From Anticarsia gemmatalis (Eukaryota; Arthropoda; Insecta; Lepidoptera; Erebidae), in assembly GCF_050436995.1 (NCBI RefSeq), contig NC_134766.1:4278001-4342000 (forward strand): a stretch of DNA of 64,000 nucleotides, given 5' to 3'. Position 1 is the first letter of the stretch. The number at the start of each line of letters is the position of its first letter. Below are positions 22,641 to 35,800 of this stretch, piece after piece. The translations under genes were made by a program, and so were the position numbers. The notes beneath the pieces are model-generated. The model searched no databases. It saw only the letters and a list, made by a program, of their open reading frames with translations, and was not told the DNA's origin.

Positions 22641-23077
22641 ACTAACGATGGAATTTGCAAGCTTGCATTGTCAACGCACTACACAATTAAATTCTAAAGG
22701 AGGTCAATATATTATAAACTATATTAAATAATGCATAAGAGCACGTCTATATGCTTCAACGGTCAATATATAAAATGATTAATTTAATTTGGCCAGAGAA
22801 CCTTTATTTTTAGGTACAAAATATGTAGATATCCTGTACCTAATTGCAGTAATACTGCAGTTACCAAAAGTCCTGTAGATAGTAGGTAAGCATAGTTACA
22901 ATGTCACTGTACCTGCTTGTAGGTACGTTGTGTTGTTACAGTAAATGGCTTACAGTTACAGTGAGTTAGTTTAATGTAGTTAGTAGTTACTGTGTGTAGT
23001 TACAATGAGTCCATTTGTACCTGCATTGCCCTGTACGCGTTTACAGTTAGCGTTAGCGCCCTTTTATTATATACTAA
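22641..23077. other. Intergenic, no gene seen
   Basis: AT-rich. The stretch 22850-23000 is rich in short gtac/gttacagt words, loosely repetitive but without a clear period. Confidence 0.4.
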
Positions 23078-23326
23078 TCTATACTAATATTATGAAGCTG
23101 AAGAGTTTGTTTATTTGTTTGAACGCGCTAATCTCAGAAACTACTGGTCCGATTTGAAAAAATCTTTTTTTTCAGTGTTAGGTAGTCCATTTATCGAGGA
23201 AGAGAGATATATCATCACGCTACGACCAGGAGGAGCAGAGCGGCAATAAGAAATGTTACAAAAACGTGTAAAATTTTGACCCATTCTCTCTTATGTGACG
23301 CAAGTGAAATTGCGCGGGTCAGCTAG
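23078..23326 (+). mobile_element. Helitron-like element, copy 3 (tandem with copy 4)
   Basis: Reads TCTATACTAATATTATGAAG at the left and GCGCGGGTCAGCTAG at the right, with the hairpin before the end. Copy 4 begins at the next base. Confidence 0.75.
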
Positions 23327-23560
23327 TCTATACTTATTCTTGTTTGTTTGTTTGAACGCGCTAATCTCAGGAAATTCCGGTCCGGTTTGAAAAAATCTTT
23401 CAGTATTAGATAGCCCATTTATCGAGGAAGGTTATAGGCTATATATCATCACGCTACAACCAATAGGAGCAGAGTACCAGTAAAAAATGTAACAAAAACG
23501 GGGAAAAATTTCACCTATTCTCTCTTATTGGACGCAAGTGAAGTTGCGCGGGTCAACTAG
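23327..23560 (+). mobile_element. Helitron-like element, copy 4 (tandem with copy 3)
   Basis: Starts TCTATACTTATTCTTG, lacks some bases of the 5' end and ends GGTCAACTAG. Directly abuts copy 3 head to tail. Confidence 0.75.
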
Positions 23561-23910
23561 TAATACAATAAGTGACCATGCTTCTCTAAAATATTTTTCA
23601 TCATCATTAGTTTATGCTTACTTGCACTTCAAATGACCTTGAAATGCGGTATTTGGGTTGTGTTATATCTATATATTATGTAAATATGTGTGTTACCGAC
23701 TTCTAGCGAACAGCTGACTAAAACAAACTGCTTTTGAAGTAAAGAATTTGCTGATTCATATTAAAGCCAATATTTAAATAGGTATTTAGGCCGAAACTAT
23801 GTTACTGTGGCAATACAATATGAGTATACATAGTTAAATAACTCGGCAAGATTTACTAAAAAAGAACATCCATGGAACCAGAGGTGTTGGCAAAAGCTGC
23901 TTATTCCATA
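23561..23910. other. Intergenic, no gene seen
   Basis: AT-rich spacer between Helitron-like copies. Nothing recognisable. Confidence 0.4.
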
Positions 23911-24018
23911 CTAGCTGACCCGCGTAACTTCGTCACATTAGAGAGAATATGTCATAATTTTCCCCGTTTTTGTAACATTTTTCGTTGCTACTCCGCTCGT
24001 AATGACGGTAGCGTGTTA
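23911..24018 (-). mobile_element. Helitron-like element, copy 5, truncated
   Basis: Begins ctagctgacccgcgtaactt and follows the family only to gacggtagcgtg, where a palindromic MITE is inserted or adjoins. Confidence 0.65.
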
Positions 24019-24109
24019 CGTTCTGGTCTTATCCAGTGGTTCACAAATAGAGGACATTTTGCCGCATTTTCAGGCCCATATTTGAGAACTACTGGATAAG
24101 ACCAGAACG
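24019..24109. mobile_element. Short palindromic MITE interrupting a Helitron-like copy
   Basis: 91-bp element with ends CGTTCTGGTCTTATCCAGT and the inverse ACTGGATAAGACCAGAACG. The centre is also partly self-complementary (cacaaata / tatttgag). No coding capacity. Confidence 0.65.
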
Positions 24110-24654
24110 CTGAAAATTTAATTATCTAGTAAACGATAACCACATAATTAAAATCCAAAATTCCAAGTCTGTAGGTCATTTAGTTCCGAAGTTTCGGATT
24201 TATGAGACTCACTCTTGATCTGAAAAACATTCATTTTAACTATTTCGGAGCGTGATGCTCGAAAACTGATGAGAATTTCGATAAAGTGTGTATAATAAAA
24301 ATTGTAGACAATTTTATCATCTTTCATTATGTAGAAGAGACACTTTTTCTCTACGACGAACCGTTTTAAAGATATTAGTGAAGAACTAAAAAATGGGAAC
24401 TTTAACCACCTTCCCCCACCCCGGCGCCCCCCCCCCCCTAGAGGCGGAGATTTTTAGTATGTTTATGCTCTAAGCATCCTGAACCAATTTCTGAAGAAAT
24501 TGCTTAGGATCCCTTTCACGCACTCTACACCCGCTTTTGGAGTATTCTTTGAGCGGACTATATGCTTGCTTATGTAAGTACGTTTAAATGTAGGTCAATT
24601 CGTTTAAAGGTTATCTGTATCGAATAACGACGATCACAAATTGATAGGTGAGCG
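24110..24654. other. Intergenic, probably old repeat
   Basis: No gene. Includes a C-homopolymer stretch (24421-24440) and text resembling degraded transposon sequence, but no boundary or relative was identified in the window. Confidence 0.35.
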
Positions 24655-24805
24655 CGTACGAAAGATACAAACTCGCGTACACTCGTACCCGCTCACACGT
24701 ACACACCCGTAGAGTACGCCGTACGCGCTTAGCCGGGCGTACAAACCCGTAATACGCTGGTGGTACCGTACGAGCGCAACGTACCGTACGTAACGTAGTT
24801 ATTGC
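24655..24805. repeat. CpG-rich cluster of CGTAC words
   Basis: About nine CGTAC words, several as the palindrome CGTACG, in roughly 140 bp, in otherwise AT-rich DNA. Spacing is irregular, so this is not a simple tandem repeat. Confidence 0.5.
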
Positions 24806-25234
24806 CTTTTAATATAGGTAAGGTTTATTTACTTAGTCGCTGTTTTACACAGCGAAAAAGTAATAAATATTAGTGTCGAGTAGATTTACTTAAAATTATA
24901 CCTAACTACTTACTTTGAATAAAAACTTCTAAGAATTTGTATTTAGAAGTATATTAATGTCATGACGTATTACTCAGACGCTAGACGGTGACAGACCCTG
25001 GTATTTATGTACAGGCACTATGTTAATCACTATAGCAAATATTTATGCCCGTAATTTCTGGCAATATGCCAACCTAGTCCGGCGAGTGACAAGACTTAGC
25101 TTCAACTTTGCTCGTAATCATTACGTTAAATGATGTCTTCTGCCTTTCATTTTACGTGTAATTGAAACTTCTTAGTAAAACCTAAGAATACCTATTATTG
25201 AAATAAATCACTAGCACTCAGCTTTATAATAAAA
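24806..25234. other. Intergenic, no gene seen
   Basis: AT-rich, nothing recognisable. Confidence 0.4.
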
Positions 25235-25470
25235 CTAGCTGACCCGCGCAACTTCGCTTGCGTCACATAAGAGAGAATGGATCAAAATTTTCCCCGTTTT
25301 TGTATAGCCTATAGCCTTCCTCGATAAATGGGCTATCTAACACTGAAAGAATTTTTCAAATCGGACCAGTAGTTCCTGAGATTACCGCTTTCAAACAAAC
25401 AAACAAACAATCAAACAAACTAACTCTTCAGCTTTATGATATTAGTATAGTATTAGTATAGAAGTATAGA
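25235..25470 (-). mobile_element. Helitron-like element, copy 6
   Basis: Family sequence from ctagctgacccgcgcaactt to ttagtatagaagtataga, with (caaa)n before the end. An internal stretch of the family is deleted after ccccgtttttgta. Confidence 0.7.
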
Positions 25471-25961
25471 TTCGTTCTGAATTAATTTCTGAATGCTCCA
25501 TAACGTCTCACGCGTGTTAAAATGATTTTCAGTTTCTCATGACATACCTACCTAGAATAACTTCAGAGATAATTCAATTCATACATAAGGAACGCAAAAT
25601 AGATATAAAAAACCAACGGCCTGACTAAAAAAAAAACAAAAAAAAAATAACCTTGAACAAAATCCTGACTTTTTGTTTAAGAATAATATATTATCTAAGT
25701 AATATCCACGCAATATCTAGCTCTGAGCCAGTGGGGTCGATACCGGTCGTACGCCGTGTGCCACGTTGCCAGCTCGTGCGGTTGTGGCTTGTGGCTCTCG
25801 CCTCGCATCGCATCGCAACTACGATAACGCCCCGAGTCGCAACGTTGTAGATTGTACACTTTACAATGTAGACTTGTCTTGTACAATGTAATGTAGAGAG
25901 GTACTGTAAAGTTTAATGGTACTGTGTCGTAGAGACGTTTTTTATATGCGCGAATTGCTAA
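25471..25961. other. Intergenic, no gene seen
   Basis: AT-rich with an A-run at 25627-25650. A CpG-richer patch at 25730-25850 contains short open frames on both strands without other support. Confidence 0.4.
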
Positions 25962-26148
25962 TCTTTATGTATATAATTCTTCTGTAAGTGTGTATGTCAC
26001 TGAACATCTCTTAAACGACTAGAACGATTTTGATGAATTTTTTTGTGTATGTTCAAGGGGATCTGAGAATGGTTTAGATTGTTAAAAAAAGTTTAAAATT
26101 TTCAAATTTAAGACGTGTAGACAGTACAACGTCTGTCGGGTCCGCTAG
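25962..26148 (+). mobile_element. Second Helitron-like family, copy 1
   Basis: Starts TCTTTATGTATATAATTCTT after an A and ends GGGTCCGCTAG before a T, the Helitron insertion pattern. Shares cttctgtaagtgtgtatg and caaggggatctgagaatggt with the copy at 57175-57366. Confidence 0.7.
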
Positions 26149-27090
26149 TAATGATATAAAAAAGTTAAATTCGAGCTGCAAAGGTTTAACACATAAGATT
26201 ATTGTAAAAGTTACTTATTAGATTATTCCATGCCGACACCTAATAATGTTGTATTTTTCTAACCAAAATGAGGCCACTTTTCGTCACGGGTTAACGGACC
26301 GGATGAACAGCGTTCATAAACTAAACAAACTTGTACACAATGATAATTATTATCACTTATACCTATAGGTACAGTTTGCGCAGGAGTCGGACTGACGGAC
26401 CAACTCGCTCGTACGACTTAAATGTGACGGAAGACGAGCGAATCCGAATCCAATCGATTTTCGTACGACTTTATACGCGCTGAAAACACGCCCGCATAAG
26501 CGCAGGAAAAGAAATAAAAGTATTCAAACCACTTTTGTATAATACCTAGCAAATGATAGGTAGTATATATTCAGCGAACTACGCACAAAAAAAAGAGAAT
26601 GAATGATAAAAAGAATAAAAAAGAGAGCGACGTACAAAACTCGGAACAACATTGTCCTCACATTTCACCCGACTTGGAACAAAAATACGAGTAGAAATAA
26701 ACTCGTGAGTAATGTAGTATGGGGTGGTGTAGGGTTGTAGAGTCCGGGCCTTTCCGCCGGCAGGGGGCGGTGGGGTTTAGTGGTATCGGGGGGTCCTCTC
26801 AGTAAAGCCACCCGCTCCCCCGGGCCCCGTGAACCTTTTAATATAAATATGGGTACCTACGTACCTATAACGCGGGCTTTTATACGAAAGGCAGGTAATA
26901 GAAGGTTTTAACTTTTTTATATGGCACATAACTTTGTAATGGGTCTGTTTATAGATTTGTCTGTTTATAAGTTTGGATACATGTGAAATGCGTTGTATGA
27001 TTTTATAAAGGGATATCGAATAATAATCAGTATTATTCGATGTCCCTTTATTTAAACGTGGAAAGAAAACATATTGGATCTAGTCTAGAG
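26149..27090. other. Intergenic, no gene seen
   Basis: Contains a GC-rich patch at 26745-26830 (ggcagggggcggtgggg, cccccgggccccg) in AT-rich DNA; no frame or repeat supports a gene. Confidence 0.4.
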
Positions 27091-27508
27091 GAGTCGAGCA
27101 CGAGGCGAGCACGAGGCGAGCACGAGGCGAGCACGAGGCGAGCACGAGGCGAACACGAGGCGAGCACGAGGCGAGCACGAGGCGAGCACGAGGCGAGCAC
27201 GAGGCGAACACGAGGCGAGCACGAGGCGAGCACGAGGCGGAAACGAGGCGAGCACGAGGCGAGCACGAGTCGAGCACGAGGCGAGCACGAGGCGAGCACG
27301 AGGCGGAAACGAGGCGAGCACGAGGCGAGCACGAGTCGAGCACGAGGCGAGCACGAGGCGAGCACGAGGCGAGCACGAGGCGAGGACGAGGCGAGCACGA
27401 GGCGAGCACGAGGCGAGCACGAGGCGAGCACGAGGCGAGCACGAGGCGGAAACGAGGCGAGCACGAGGCGAGCACGAGGCGAACACGAGGCGAACACGAG
27501 GCGAGAAT
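27091..27508 (+). repeat. 11-bp CpG-rich minisatellite, about 38 copies
   Basis: Unit GAGGCGAGCAC with two CpGs, plus variants GAGGCGAACAC, GAGTCGAGCAC and GAGGCGGAAAC. The variants form a 66-bp higher-order unit of six monomers repeated about twice (from ~27234). As 11 is not a multiple of 3 and no phase contains a stop, long frames stay open on both strands; these are not genes. Confidence 0.95.
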
Positions 27509-28929
27509 GAGCCGAGTGCAAACACGAATTTGTGCTTTGGCTTTTCTTTAAAGCGTAGATCCGCTTTGATAAATTCGTTATTGCGCATCACGCAAATAAA
27601 AATAGACTCAAGGTTAGGTAGCTTACCTGATGCGTAAATAATCAACTGTGAATAAAAAAAAAGGTATACTAAAGTATTAACATTGCCTATCTGCTTATTT
27701 ACTACACGAGCCAATACAAAAAATTACTTCGTAAATTAACATTAATTTATTAGAATACGGCACCAACTCCCATGATTCATAGATCCCATAACGATCGTAC
27801 TAAAATATCACAACGATAATAGGTACCTACTTCCTACTGAAATCGTTACTTGTATTGCTAGGGTAGAGAGAGAAAGAGCATGTGGTCTAGCCTGCTCACA
27901 AACCGGTTAAGACCAGACAGAATAACACGGATCGAGGAACTCGGCGGATTATGACTATTCTTTTCTTTTCCGTATCGCACACAGACATAAAATAGTTAAA
28001 AATTGTAAGTATAGTTATTAATATAGGTATACCTATAGGTATAGTTATTAATTTACTCTTTGAATATTTAAGAATACCTACTTGCATAAATGTATAATAC
28101 CTAATAAATCATGAAATTGTTAATCAATTACACATAACATAAAATACCTACATAAAGGTATATCTAATAATTAATTATCTATAATTGATGTCTATGATTG
28201 ATAATTGGTTGTATCAATCAGGTTAGGTATCTCTGAGCGGAGTTGAGCACCCGCCGCTTAATCCCAGTAAGCCCACTACGCTCAAATTATTCAGACAGTG
28301 ACTCAATGTTTCGACTCAATCTATATCCAGTATTATTATTACTTTCGACCAAAGCGGAGCGTTGTTTGCCACTCGAGCCGAGTGAGCGAGGTCATTACGT
28401 ACCGAATGGGGGCGACCCATACCCGATAATATACCACTATGTTCGTCTGTATCTGTATGTATAAAATGCACAGGCTTATGTCGAAATAGCGACGCTCACA
28501 TTGCCCACAGGTCGTGCGACAGAGACAGTTATATCGACTTTGGCCACAATTTCTATTGTCAGAAAGAGATGGGATCGACTGACGCCGACAACCGCTAGGA
28601 ATTTGCCAGCGGACCAATACTGGCAGTCCGCCATACTGGCACTGGCAACAGCGACTATCCGTGTCTGCCTGTGAGTGAAAGGAATAGAATTTCGGTCTGC
28701 CGCGGTCGGTCGGTAAAATGAGCGTGCGTTTCGATCGTAATAGGTAGGCCGGCTACTTTAGCTCGCTTATTTCAGCACATAAAGTACATAGAACAAGTGT
28801 ATTCGTATATTTAATTAGTTATTAGGCAATTGGTGATATTCATTTTGGCTTTATGACTGACAGCGAGACGTCAAAGGCAAAGGTAGATTGTGTTTGAGAA
28901 CAATCGAATTATCGATAGCATTTAGTTTT
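27509..28929. other. Upstream region of the zinc-finger gene
   Basis: AT-rich to ~28220, then more GC- and CpG-rich to 28930. No coding frame of its own is supported. The second half may hold promoter or enhancer sequence. Confidence 0.35.
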
Positions 28930-29249
28930 TGACAGCGCTCGTTTATTTAGCCGGCCATTTTGTATTTTCTTGTCGTAGAAGCGAAGTGACAGAAGTTCGC
29001 GGAAAATAAATTATTTGCATTTTCCTAGTGTTTCCGATTGCTTTCTCAAGGTTAACATACACTAAAGGTTAAGCCGGTGTAAGATTCAATGTGTCTTTGT
29101 TTTGAATACGAAATGGAGAAGATAATAAGTGCTAAATTAGACTGGTAGTGTGGATTGTGTCGAATTTGGATTCTTCAGTAAACATGAACCATAACACGGA
29201 GTTATTCGTGTAAGAATTTAAATTCAGTTTGGAGCATTTTAAATTGAAT
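28930..29249 (+). promoter_or_regulatory. Probable promoter and noncoding first exon of the zinc-finger gene
   Basis: A YY1-like word (ccggccattttg, 28951-28962), typical of TATA-less housekeeping promoters, is followed by a stretch with no long frame that ends at a consensus donor (ttgaat, then gtgagt from 29250). The next acceptor (tgttcacag, ending 29830) is five bases before the ATG. Transcription start inferred. Confidence 0.4.
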
Positions 29250-29835
29250 GTGAGTATAAAGATTGAGTTATTATTTTGCGGCATGGAGTCATATCTTACT
29301 TGGATTGTTTGGTGTTGTGTATAGAAACTAAAAGTTTCACTTACGTATTGAAATAGTATTGGCCGGTGATTTGCACAAAATTTATTTAATTACATAGACT
29401 ACGCGTTGGATTAAGTAATTCTTTTGGTTTAAACTTGTTTTATCCTTTCTTTAAATCTAACAATGCTTATTTTTGCAATTAATTGAGTTGATTTGTCAAA
29501 CAATTCTAACATCGAAATTGTAGTCTATTGTTTATGTTTACTAACAAGTTAAATTGGTACTACCTATCTGTGAATAAGTTAATAACATTACAATGCAATA
29601 AGCACTAAAACAAACAATAACAAATTCATTAACTTACATTAAAATTTGATGTCAATAAATCTGCTTTTGCAAATGACTTACAACAGACTTTATAACCTAG
29701 GCTGAATGATGCTTTCCACAGCCAATGACAGCCATGTCTTTATAAAAATGTGATAAGAATCCACAATGGATGCTGTAAATAAATTGGTTGTAGATTTTCA
29801 TCTAAAAGGATGATTATGACTTGTTCACAGGTATA

Positions 29836-32800
29836 ATGGCAACAAAGCATGCACCTGTAATTCCATCATCGCCTACCCATGGTGAATCAGGTTAGTTTAT
29901 AAGGTGATGTGTGTTCAGTACTTAAAGTTAAGTTTTATTGAATGAAAAATAGGTTTATTATTGTACTTAGTACCTTATAGTGCTTTGAAATAGGGGCTGA
30001 GAAAACAGTGCTTATTGTTAGGCATTATTTTTTTTACTTTCCCTGATTTGTGTCCCGCAGCTAGTAAGAGCAGTCTGCTTTAGATTTCCAGTCTTCTCGG
30101 TTGTTCATAGCATCTGCCTTGCATATAGGAATGTGTCCAAGTCTGTTTCCGTTAGGGCCTTTGAGTATTTGATTACATCAGAAATGTTCTGAAGGGTCTG
30201 TAGATTACCAGATTTTCTTACAAACATATCCTTAACAACAAAAACATGTTCCATGAATGGCATTAGGCACAACTAATTAATACCACATTCAATTTCCCAC
30301 ATAAGCATAAAAAAAGTTAGAATTTTTTACAAAAACCAACCTACAACTAATAAAGTTTAGTCATATTAGTATAGATGATAAACATGAGATTGCTCATTAT
30401 AAACATAAAGATGAACTGTGAAACTGTTCCTAGAACTAAATCTGATCGCTTTAATTATAATAAATAAATTAATTATAGCCTACTGCCTGAATTTATACAG
30501 ATAGAGAAAAATATAGCTGCTGATCCACATCACTATAAAAACTTAATGTGTGGATACATAATTAAAACCATTTGATTTATACAGTCTTATCTGTTCTAAG
30601 AATGTACTACTTGGAATAATATAAACATAAAGTTCTACTTATCACTATAAAATATTATTTCCAACACGTGTTTGTTGACTAGATTCAAACTGCTCTGGGG
30701 AAGTACCTATCAGTATTAAAGCCATTTTTTTTATTGTTTGTAGCCATTTAGCTATGCAGCATAGCTAAAGCACAGCACACAAGCACAGCTAGCATACCTA
30801 AGTTTTTCAAATGCATGGCTTTGTGTGGTAGTAAAAGTAATGACTAGGTATCCAGAATGTAGTCTGTGTATGCATGATTATATTTTTTTATTGTAATGAT
30901 ATAAAATTAACTATAGTAATGGCCTTCTGCTGGGTAAAAGTCTCCTCTCTTAATGATAGACTAGATTTATATCCACCTTGCTAGCAAAGAGCAGGTTGAC
31001 AACATAATATACCTACCTTCAAGAACTATTTTTACATCATTATGTGTTTCTCTTATTTTTAAACAAGCAATATTCTTTTTATTACCCAGAAAGTTTAAGC
31101 CCTTAATGTTATTGGGTACATAAATTACTTAAGTAAAAAGCCTGCGCTTGTATCACTTGTGTAAGAAGCGAGCGCTTGTATTTCTTGTGATACAAGCGCT
31201 CGCTTGTATCACTTGTGTTAGAAGCGAGCGCTTGTATCACTTGTGTCAGAAGCGAGCGCTTGTATCACTTGTGTCAGAAGCGAGCGCTTGTATCACTTGT
31301 GTTAGAAGCGAGCGCTTGTATCACTTGTGTTATAAGAAAATGCTTAAATAACTTCAAGTCGAAGGTCGCACTGGGTAATCAATTTCAAGCAACTGTTTGA
31401 TGGACAGATAAAATTATTGCTTTATGGATTTACTAGCTGACCCGCGCAACTTCGCTTGCATCACATAAGAGAGAATGGGTCAAAATTTTCCCCGTTTCTG
31501 AAACATTTTTTACTGGTACTCTGCTCCTATTGGTAGTAGCGTGATGATATATAGCCTATAACCTTCCTCAATAAATGGGCTATCTAACACTGAAATAATT
31601 TTTCAAATCGGACCAGTAGTTCCTGAGATTAGCGCGTTCAAACAAACAAACAAACAAACAAACAATCAAACAAACAAACTCTTCAGCTTTATAATATTAT
31701 TATGGATTTATAGAACTCCCTCACAAAAAAAATACGTCACGTGTACTTTTAGAAACATCTAAACAAACGGTGCCTACAACTAGATCCGAAGTAATTCTAA
31801 GTTTCGTGTGGGAACATATTTTATATTGTTTCAAACAATTAGGTAAGCGAGCTGCGAGTAGTATGTACACAATAAATTAACTTTTCTACGCTCTTGATTA
31901 ATGTGAGATTGTAAATTTATATGTATTAAAGTTTTTAATTGGTTTTCGTTTCTAACTTAGAGACTAGCTGTCCGCTGCTTAGGCTGCATGAATGCTGCCC
32001 TGATATAAATTTTGGTACAAATCTGTTATTCCCCATTCGTAGAAATTTCAGAAAATTCTTTCATAATACTCATCTGTAATTTACAAGGAATTTACACAGT
32101 ATGACAAATTATGTCATGAAGTTTCTGTACGTTGTCTCTCAATCACTCAATAACGAACGTATATTTTTTTATACGTTTTTTTGACTCTGCTGTTATTAGA
32201 ACATCAAAGCCGACCCGTTGTTCGGCTTCTTTCGACTGGTGCCGAGCAAAGCAACATTTACAAAAGACAAAGCCGATTGGCATATTAAGTTTGTAGGTAT
32301 TAAGCTGAGTAGTTTTAATATGTGACGCCGAGCGCGTTGTGATTTACCCCCTGACTGGACTAAATGTCGGTCTGATTATATGTGTAATAATTATTACTGA
32401 TCTAAAACAGGCGTGCCTAATCTTAAAGCCATAGCATGGATTTCTTGATAAGCCTCATTTTGTAAACGATACGTCATGTTCTGGCATTTTGTTGTTCTTG
32501 AATCTTGACATTTAGACCTGAACTTTGCTATAGGCCATTCAAATTGGACAGTAGTGTAAATAAAAAATTGAGCTACATTTCGTATTAGATATCAAACTTA
32601 GTGCGCAGCCCCAGCCTTTCCTCTCGAGTCGATTGTGACTTGTGAGACAGTTTTGAGAGGGACTGAGATTCAAGGCCGAATTTAATTGTAGAGATTTTTT
32701 TTGGGAGATACGAGATACAGAATACACGTTAACACCGATTCTTTATGACATCTTCAAAAAAATACAATTTAAACTGCAGTCTCAATTTTTAGAAAATTAC

Positions 32801-35800
32801 GCAAAGTCAAGTAGTCTACCTTAATAATATTATAATTGGACTAATTGCCGAGTTGTGATAGATAAAATTAATGCAACACTAATGTTAAAAAGTTATAATA
32901 ATGTTAGAAATATTACAATGATCTATAGATGGCAGTAAAAACCTAATTTTATTTTTCTTCGTCGCAAACACAGGCATTGCAAGCTTTGCTCTACAGCTAA
33001 AAGGTTCTACATAATATTTTGCAGTTTCCTGCCATTTTCTGCCTAGGAAATAAACCCCTCCAGGGCGTTGTGAGCGGCTATTAAGGAATTATATGGGAGG
33101 TGGGAGAGGAGGGGTATGACTGGGGTAGGAAATGACGGCCCAAAGGCCAGTATACACACTATACACGTGTGCCATATAAATTTCTGGACTGGATATAAAA
33201 TATTTTTGTTTCTTAAAATCATTATTTTTAGAGTATAGATTGTCTCCACTTTAATATCCAGATATTTCTATTGATTCTTGCCTACACTTCAATCGATCAT
33301 GTCTGTCGTCTGTATTTTGAGTACTTGAGTAGCTATTTGTATGTATATTTTTTACTTTTAATTTGCTCTCGCGCGGCAAATCCTTTTCAATAGTAACAGG
33401 AACGAAGTGTGTTGTTGTAGAGGAGTGCAAATGATAAAAGCTTTTTCATGATAACGATATATTATATGCCTCCATAGTTTCCGGTACCCCGATACAGTAT
33501 AAATATCGTCTTTACACATTAAACAATTATAGTTTCTGCATGTAATTAACTTAGCTAAAATACAACCAGCGCTGTTGCTGTGATGAATTTTGTTAACATG
33601 AATAATTTTGTTTATTATTGAATGAAGAAAAAAAAATATTAAAAATTAAATATAATTCATCATTTAAGTTTATACAGTATAATCTGTATACAAGTGAGAA
33701 ATGTAAAATAATTTTCGTATGTAATATGAACTAGTGTCGATTATTTTTTCATATGAAACCAACGCAATTGATAAAATTTTGCAAAACTAAAATAAACTTT
33801 TATCAATTATATTATTCCCACTGTCAATGTTACTCAAATGATTCAAAGTTGCCAAGATTGACGTTAATAAAATCTCTTAGGCTTCAAGAAGCACAAATGA
33901 GTACACGGTTCATTAGGTTTCTTTCAGTGAATTCGTGAGGTACCCAAATATCGAGCTTTGTGTAGAGAAAAGATTTTATTACAAGTTCATATATACTTTA
34001 ATGCGAAAAGACTGTTTCTCCGACCTAATAACATACGTATAATAATATGTACCTATATAAGTAGATAATTAGACAAAGTAGTTGCGGCGAAAATTGTTTT
34101 ATGTAGGTAGGTCTTATAGGTCAGGCAGGTCAGTTTCATAGTTTATCAGTCCGGTATGACACTATACCAAGAGTGTACCTACGTGTTGTAGGTAATGTAA
34201 TACGCAATACCATTAGTGCATAGAACTACGTAATCCGGCCAGACCAGCAAAATTGAGTCCTGTTGAAAGTTCCGAACCCTTTTAAAAATTCCGTTTATGC
34301 AAATTTAAGACCTGTCCCTTAGTAATAAAGTAGAGATTTATTTATCACTCGTGTTATTGATTTTTAGGGTTCGGCTTTCTAGGGTTTGGTTATACACATG
34401 GTTGTTATATATCTGTTTTGTATTCTCATTATCCCACGTTGACCGACACAACATGTTTTAGTTTTAAAAAATTTGCTGTAGAGAGATTTGGTTGGAGGTT
34501 TTACGACCTGCCTTAAACGACAACTCTCCTTAGGAATTTTGGTTATATGTATTTAACTAACTGTAATTTTACCTAAGTGTGATAAAAATACACTAACAGC
34601 GTTTCTGTTGTTTAAACATATCCCGATATCGTAAGAAACAATTTAAGGAAATAATATAATTACAATTTATCGGAGCAAATGTGGGTATTAATTTGTCAAT
34701 TTGGTTTTTTACAGATGAGGAAGCCGGGGATTCTGTAGACTCTAGCTATCAAGAAGAGGAAGACGAAGATAAAAAGCCTGCAGTCAGTAATGTCGCTAAT
34801 ATCTTAGCGAGGCTCCAGTCTTCCGGTGCGCTCATCAAGAAACCTAAGCAGGAGTACCGTTGCTACACTTGCGACGAGGACTTCCGTAACTGGGAGGAGC
34901 TAGAGAGCCACTTGTTACAACACGTGTCCTTGCCCTCTGTGGTGCTGGACAAGCTGCCGTCCGACGATGAAGATGTCCCTCCTTCTGGAGATGAGAACTG
35001 GTCAGACGAGGAGGAAGAAACACCTGCACCACCGCCCGCCAAAACTCCTCAAAAGATCGATATATCACAAATACTCAAGAAAACAGGCATATCTATCAAA
35101 AAACCAGGAGAAACGGATAACAAAAATCCCGATTTAGCTTTAAATAAATTGAGTGGTCTAGGATTTACGATCAAGAAAAGCACTACACCAATAAAGACAG
35201 AACCTGAACCGGAACAGAACACTAATGATGTTATGCAAAAGTTAGGAAAACTAGGAGGTATCAAACTAAAACTAAAATCAGATGGGAACAACTCAAACTC
35301 TTTCAAAGTCGTCAACGGACTTAAAGATTTTAATGCATCTGATGAGGACGAAGGTAGTGATCATGAAGATAAAGATGAAGACTTTGACGATGAACAAGAC
35401 AAATCTGGTGAGCACGAGGGATCCGGCGGCGAGAACGACTCTGACGGAGACAATGATCAGAGTCCTAGCAACAACCGTAAAACATCTGAAAGTGACGACT
35501 CTGCGAAGGCAGCGACGAAGATTACTGCGCTTAAACATTTACAAGGCATGTCCATTGTCCAAAAAAGGGAGCCGATTAAAGGACCGGCTCAACAAATCCC
35601 AACAAAAATGACGATAAAAGAAATGCCACAACTGAGGCCCTCAGGGAGACCTGCTGTAAAGCAGACACCAAAAAGAGGTGCAAATCTTCCTATACCCGTT
35701 AAGGAAACGCAACAAGTCGGAAACCCACCTGAAAGAGAGGGATTTAAAATACAGGAAATTCCAAACAAACCTAGCACAACTCCGGAAAGACGAGAGTCGC

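Noticed and set aside
27040..27714. Long open frames (up to 209 codons) on both strands
   Set aside because: Caused by the 11-bp minisatellite, whose unit has no stop in any phase; no start context, splice sites or family resemblance.
31144..31338. Regular ~28-bp repeats resembling a CRISPR array
   Set aside because: Repeats are directly adjacent with no unique spacers, one is inverted, and the genome is eukaryotic.
33753..33938. 61-codon plus-strand frame
   Set aside because: It overlaps interspersed repeat R copy 2 and has no gene-like signal.
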